DNA of 64,000 bases from assembly GCF_031882575.1 (NCBI RefSeq), contig NZ_CP134772.1, positions 1,011,001-1,075,000 on the forward strand. Direction: 5' to 3'. Of the stretch, positions 62,119 to 64,000 are shown in pieces. The notes beneath the pieces are model-generated. The model did not search any database. It was not told the DNA's origin and saw only the letters and a list, made by a program, of their open reading frames with translations. Origin of the DNA: Pseudomonas sp. VD-NE ins (GTDB lineage: Bacteria > Pseudomonadota > Gammaproteobacteria > Pseudomonadales > Pseudomonadaceae). Position 1 is the first letter of the stretch. Every line of letters starts with the position of its first letter. The translations under genes and the position numbers were made by a program.

Positions 62119-62407
62119 GGGTTTTTCCTTTGGCGAACGCTGCTTGCTGTTCAGCGTTGGCTTCTTGCTGAAATTGGGCTTTCCACTCGGCGTACGGCAT
62201 GCCGTAAACCACTTCGCGGGCGTCATCGAGGCTGACCTCGATCTGGCGCTCATCGGCTTCGGCCTTGTACCATTTCGACAGGCAGTTGCGGCAGAAGCCA
62301 GCGAGGTTCATCAGGTCGATGTTCTGCACGTCCTTGCGGCTGTCCAGGTGGGCGACCAGCCGGCGGAAGGCGGCGGCTTCGAGTTCGAGGCGTTGTTGCT
62401 CGTTCAT
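62111..62407 (-). CDS. DUF1244 domain protein
   Basis: A 98-residue helical protein of the DUF1244 family. LEAAAFRRLVAHLDSRKDVQ opens it, and NLAGFCRNCLSKWYKAEAD carries the conserved CxxC, a possible metal or redox site (inference). It precedes the HopJ-family gene with an 8-base overlap. Function is unknown. Confidence 0.88.
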   Translation of the reverse strand: MNEQQRLELEAAAFRRLVAHLDSRKDVQNIDLMNLAGFCRNCLSKWYKAEADERQIEVSLDDAREVVYGMPYAEWKAQFQQEANAEQQAAFAKGKTHE

Positions 62408-62424
62408 GGAGGTCTCTTCGAGAC

Positions 62425-62506
62425 AGCTTCAAGCGGCGAGCTTCAAGCTGCAAGTTTGGATTGTGGGTGGCTGTAGCTTAACGCTTGCAGCTCGCCGCTT
62501 GAAGCT
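62425..62506. repeat. REP-class inverted repeat, AGCTTCAAGCGGCGAGC
   Basis: AGCTTCAAGCGGCGAGC with partner GCTCGCCGCTTGAAGCT surrounds AGCTTCAAGCTGCAAG-type inner sequence. It lies between folX and the DUF1244 gene, and its end touches the folX stop codon. A degenerate relative is near 52128. Confidence 0.82.
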
Positions 62507-62877
62507 CAGCGGCTAGCCGCGAGCGTGATCGATACCGACTCGGCAAACCGCAGCGCATGCGGCTTGTCGACTTCGACCTCGGCATACAGCACTGAACCGT
62601 TGCTCATCACCAGATCGAGCAGTTCCTGCGTCAGGCGTTCAAGCAGCGCGAAGCGGTTGCCCTCGACGTGGGCGATGATCGCTTTAGTGATCGTGCGGTA
62701 GTTCAGCGCGTGGTCGATGTCGTTGTCACGCACTGCTTCCTGTGCGGCATACAGAATGGTCAGGTTGATCAGCACATCCTGCTTGTTGAGGATTTCGTCC
62801 TCGTTGATCCCGATAAAGGTGCGCAAGCGCAGATCCTTGACCCGGATGCGCGCCATTCCCGGTTGAAGTTGTGACAT
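62506..62877 (-). CDS. folX: dihydroneopterin triphosphate 2'-epimerase
   Basis: A 123-residue member of the FolB/FolX fold. It follows E. coli FolX more closely than Fol[40 protein letters not shown] and [19 protein letters not shown]. It epimerises dihydroneopterin triphosphate to the monapterin form. It abuts folE with no intervening base. Together with FolE and FolM it makes tetrahydromonapterin, the cofactor of phenylalanine hydroxylase in pseudomonads. Confidence 0.92.
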   Translation of the reverse strand: MSQLQPGMARIRVKDLRLRTFIGINEDEILNKQDVLINLTILYAAQEAVRDNDIDHALNYRTITKAIIAHVEGNRFALLERLTQELLDLVMSNGSVLYAEVEVDKPHALRFAESVSITLAASR

Positions 62878-63438
62878 TTATTTGCTCCGTCCAATCAATT
62901 GCAGGAACTCCTGACGGGTGTTGCTCGACTCGCGGAACGCGCCGAGCATGACCGAGGTGTTCATGGTCGAATTCTGTTTCTCGACACCGCGCATCATCAT
63001 GCACATGTGCCTGGCCTCGATAACTACGGCGACGCCGGCGGCTTCGGTGACCTGTTGCACCGCATCGGCGATTTGCCGGGTGAGGTTTTCCTGAATCTGC
63101 AGGCGCCGGGCGAACATGTCCACCAAACGCGCGATTTTCGACAGGCCCAGCACCTTGCCTGTCGGAATATAAGCCACATGGGCCTTGCCGATGAAGGGCA
63201 GCAGGTGATGTTCGCACAACGAGTACAACTCGATGTCGGCGACGATGATCATCTCGTCGCTGTCCGAGGCAAACAGTGCGCCGTTAACAATGTCATCGAC
63301 GCTCTGCTCGTAACCGTGACACAGGTATTGCATGGCCTTGGCCGCGCGCACCGGGGTGTCGAGCAGCCCTTCGCGGTCGGGATCTTCACCGAGACCAATG
63401 AGGATTTCGCGGTAATTCTCGGGCAGTGAGCGGGTCAT
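62878..63438 (-). CDS. folE: GTP cyclohydrolase I
   Basis: A 186-residue type IA enzyme that converts GTP to dihydroneopterin triphosphate. Zinc ligands are visible in [20 protein letters not shown] and [14 protein letters not shown]; the substrate-binding core is [17 protein letters not shown]. The ATG at 63438 gives [17 protein letters not shown]; a longer open frame upstream lies over folM in another frame. It sits between folM and folX, so this copy probably serves the monapterin branch. Confidence 0.96.
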   Translation of the reverse strand: MTRSLPENYREILIGLGEDPDREGLLDTPVRAAKAMQYLCHGYEQSVDDIVNGALFASDSDEMIIVADIELYSLCEHHLLPFIGKAHVAYIPTGKVLGLSKIARLVDMFARRLQIQENLTRQIADAVQQVTEAAGVAVVIEARHMCMMMRGVEKQNSTMNTSVMLGAFRESSNTRQEFLQLIGRSK

Positions 63439-63458
63439 GGAAATCCTCGCGAGTCGGC

Positions 63459-64000
63459 TTATATGACGTGCCGTCCGCCGTTGACGGTCAGGGTCGTACC
63501 GGTGACATAAGGGTTGTCGAGCAGATAGCGCAGGCTCTGGTAGATCACTTCGCTGCCGGGTTCGATGCCCAGCGCGGATTTGGCCAGGGCCTTGGCGCGG
63601 TACGCCGCGTCGTCGTCGGGATTGAACAATAGCAGGGCCGGGGCGATGCCGTTGACCTTGATGGCCGGCGCATAGCGGGCGGCGAAGGACAGCGTCAGGT
63701 TGTCGAGCCCGGCCTTGCTGGCGCAATAACCGATGTGCTTGCTGCTGCCTTTGCGGGTGACATCGTCGCTGATGTGGACGATGTCCGCAGGTGTCGAGCG
63801 TTGCAGCAATTCACCGCAATGCAGGTTGATCAGGTACGGCGCTAGCATGTGCAGATTGAACATGCGTGTGAAGGCTTCGGCTTCGTTGTCCGGGGTTTCG
63901 GCCAGCCATTCCGAGGCGTTGTGCACGATGGCGCGCAGGCGGTCGGTGTGGGTTTTCAGTTCGTTGATGAAGGAGAGAATTCCGGCTTCGCTGGAAAAGT
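63459..64000 (-). CDS. folM: dihydromonapterin reductase (SDR), 5'-partial
   Basis: The C-terminal 180 or so residues of a short-chain dehydrogenase; the start is beyond the window edge. The NNAG-like motif reads IVHNASEWL, and the catalytic Tyr-Lys are in [15 protein letters not shown]; the serine is in [20 protein letters not shown] and the C-terminal [12 protein letters not shown] match FolM, which reduces dihydromonapterin to tetrahydromonapterin. It is 20 bases upstream of folE in the same direction. SDR membership is certain; the FolM call rests on motif and neighbours. Confidence 0.88.
   Translation of the reverse strand, partial: FSSEAGILSFINELKTHTDRLRAIVHNASEWLAETPDNEAEAFTRMFNLHMLAPYLINLHCGELLQRSTPADIVHISDDVTRKGSSKHIGYCASKAGLDNLTLSFAARYAPAIKVNGIAPALLLFNPDDDAAYRAKALAKSALGIEPGSEVIYQSLRYLLDNPYVTGTTLTVNGGRHVI

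Overview
The window is a piece of a Pseudomonas chromosome, most likely from the P. fluorescens group. The evidence is the GC-rich coding style, four dispersed REP/REPIN repeat classes typical of that group, and a gene order that, as I recall it, is nearly colinear with P. aeruginosa PAO1 from gatB to cysNC. I see no phage, transposase, plasmid, CRISPR, rRNA or tRNA gene. Nearly all genes are core housekeeping genes, so I do not see a large unknown system. The unexplained signals are small: repeats, palindromes, structured leaders and operators.

Layout: (1) 1-4388, hexarate (galactarate/glucarate) catabolism: 2,5-dioxovalerate dehydrogenase (5'-truncated by the window), MFS hexarate transporter, galactarate dehydratase. 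(2) 4389-7773, a tandem MITE-like repeat, an AEC transporter, then on the minus strand RlpA-like lipoprotein, CaCA antiporter and carboxymuconolactone-decarboxylase-like protein. (3) 7774-10985, gatCAB (minus), divergent from (4) 11197-20041, mreBCD, maf, rng and yhdP: cell shape, RNA processing and envelope lipid transport. (5) 20173-24511, nitrilase-family amidase, tldD, darP (minus), pmbA. (6) 24711-28530, a Fur-box-led fagA-fumC-orfX-sodA-ZIP iron-starvation/oxidative-stress cluster. (7) 28622-35648 (minus), kdsD-kdsC-lptC-lptA-lptB-rpoN-hpf-ptsN-rapZ-ptsO: Kdo/LPS supply, LPS export, sigma-54 and nitrogen PTS. (8) 35924-38958, mlaFEDCB, followed by ibaG, murA, hisG, hisD, hisC. (9) 43909-46972, an accessory insert between hisC and algW: a second copy of the MITE-like repeat, a DUF4198 protein, a TonB-dependent receptor and a 45-bp near-perfect palindrome at the receptor start codon. 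(10) 47019-52109, algW (minus), Nif3-like protein, cysD, cysNC. (11) 52395-55754 (minus), acyltransferase, pta and a DUF3565 protein; then slyD-type PPIase, glutathione peroxidase and an old-yellow-enzyme reductase on plus. (12) 58310-60316 (minus), a GT-B glycosyltransferase with a PHO-box-like site, and cysZ; then trxB. (13) 61780-64000 (minus), folM (truncated)-folE-folX and DUF1244-HopJ family genes.

How the genes work together: the kds/lpt, mla, yhdP, murA, mre, ibaG and algW genes form a dense envelope-biogenesis region. The fag cluster replaces iron-dependent fumarase and SOD by iron-independent enzymes when iron is scarce. cysDNC and cysZ serve sulfate assimilation. folE/folX/folM make tetrahydromonapterin. 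A PHO-box-like triple repeat suggests that the glycosyltransferase takes part in phosphate-starvation lipid remodelling.

The main points for follow-up are the receptor palindrome, the PHO-like box, the 176-bp repeat with a conserved inner stem, the hairpin cluster between murA and hisG, the intercistronic hairpins in mreB-mreC and hisG-hisD, and the ATT start of mreC.
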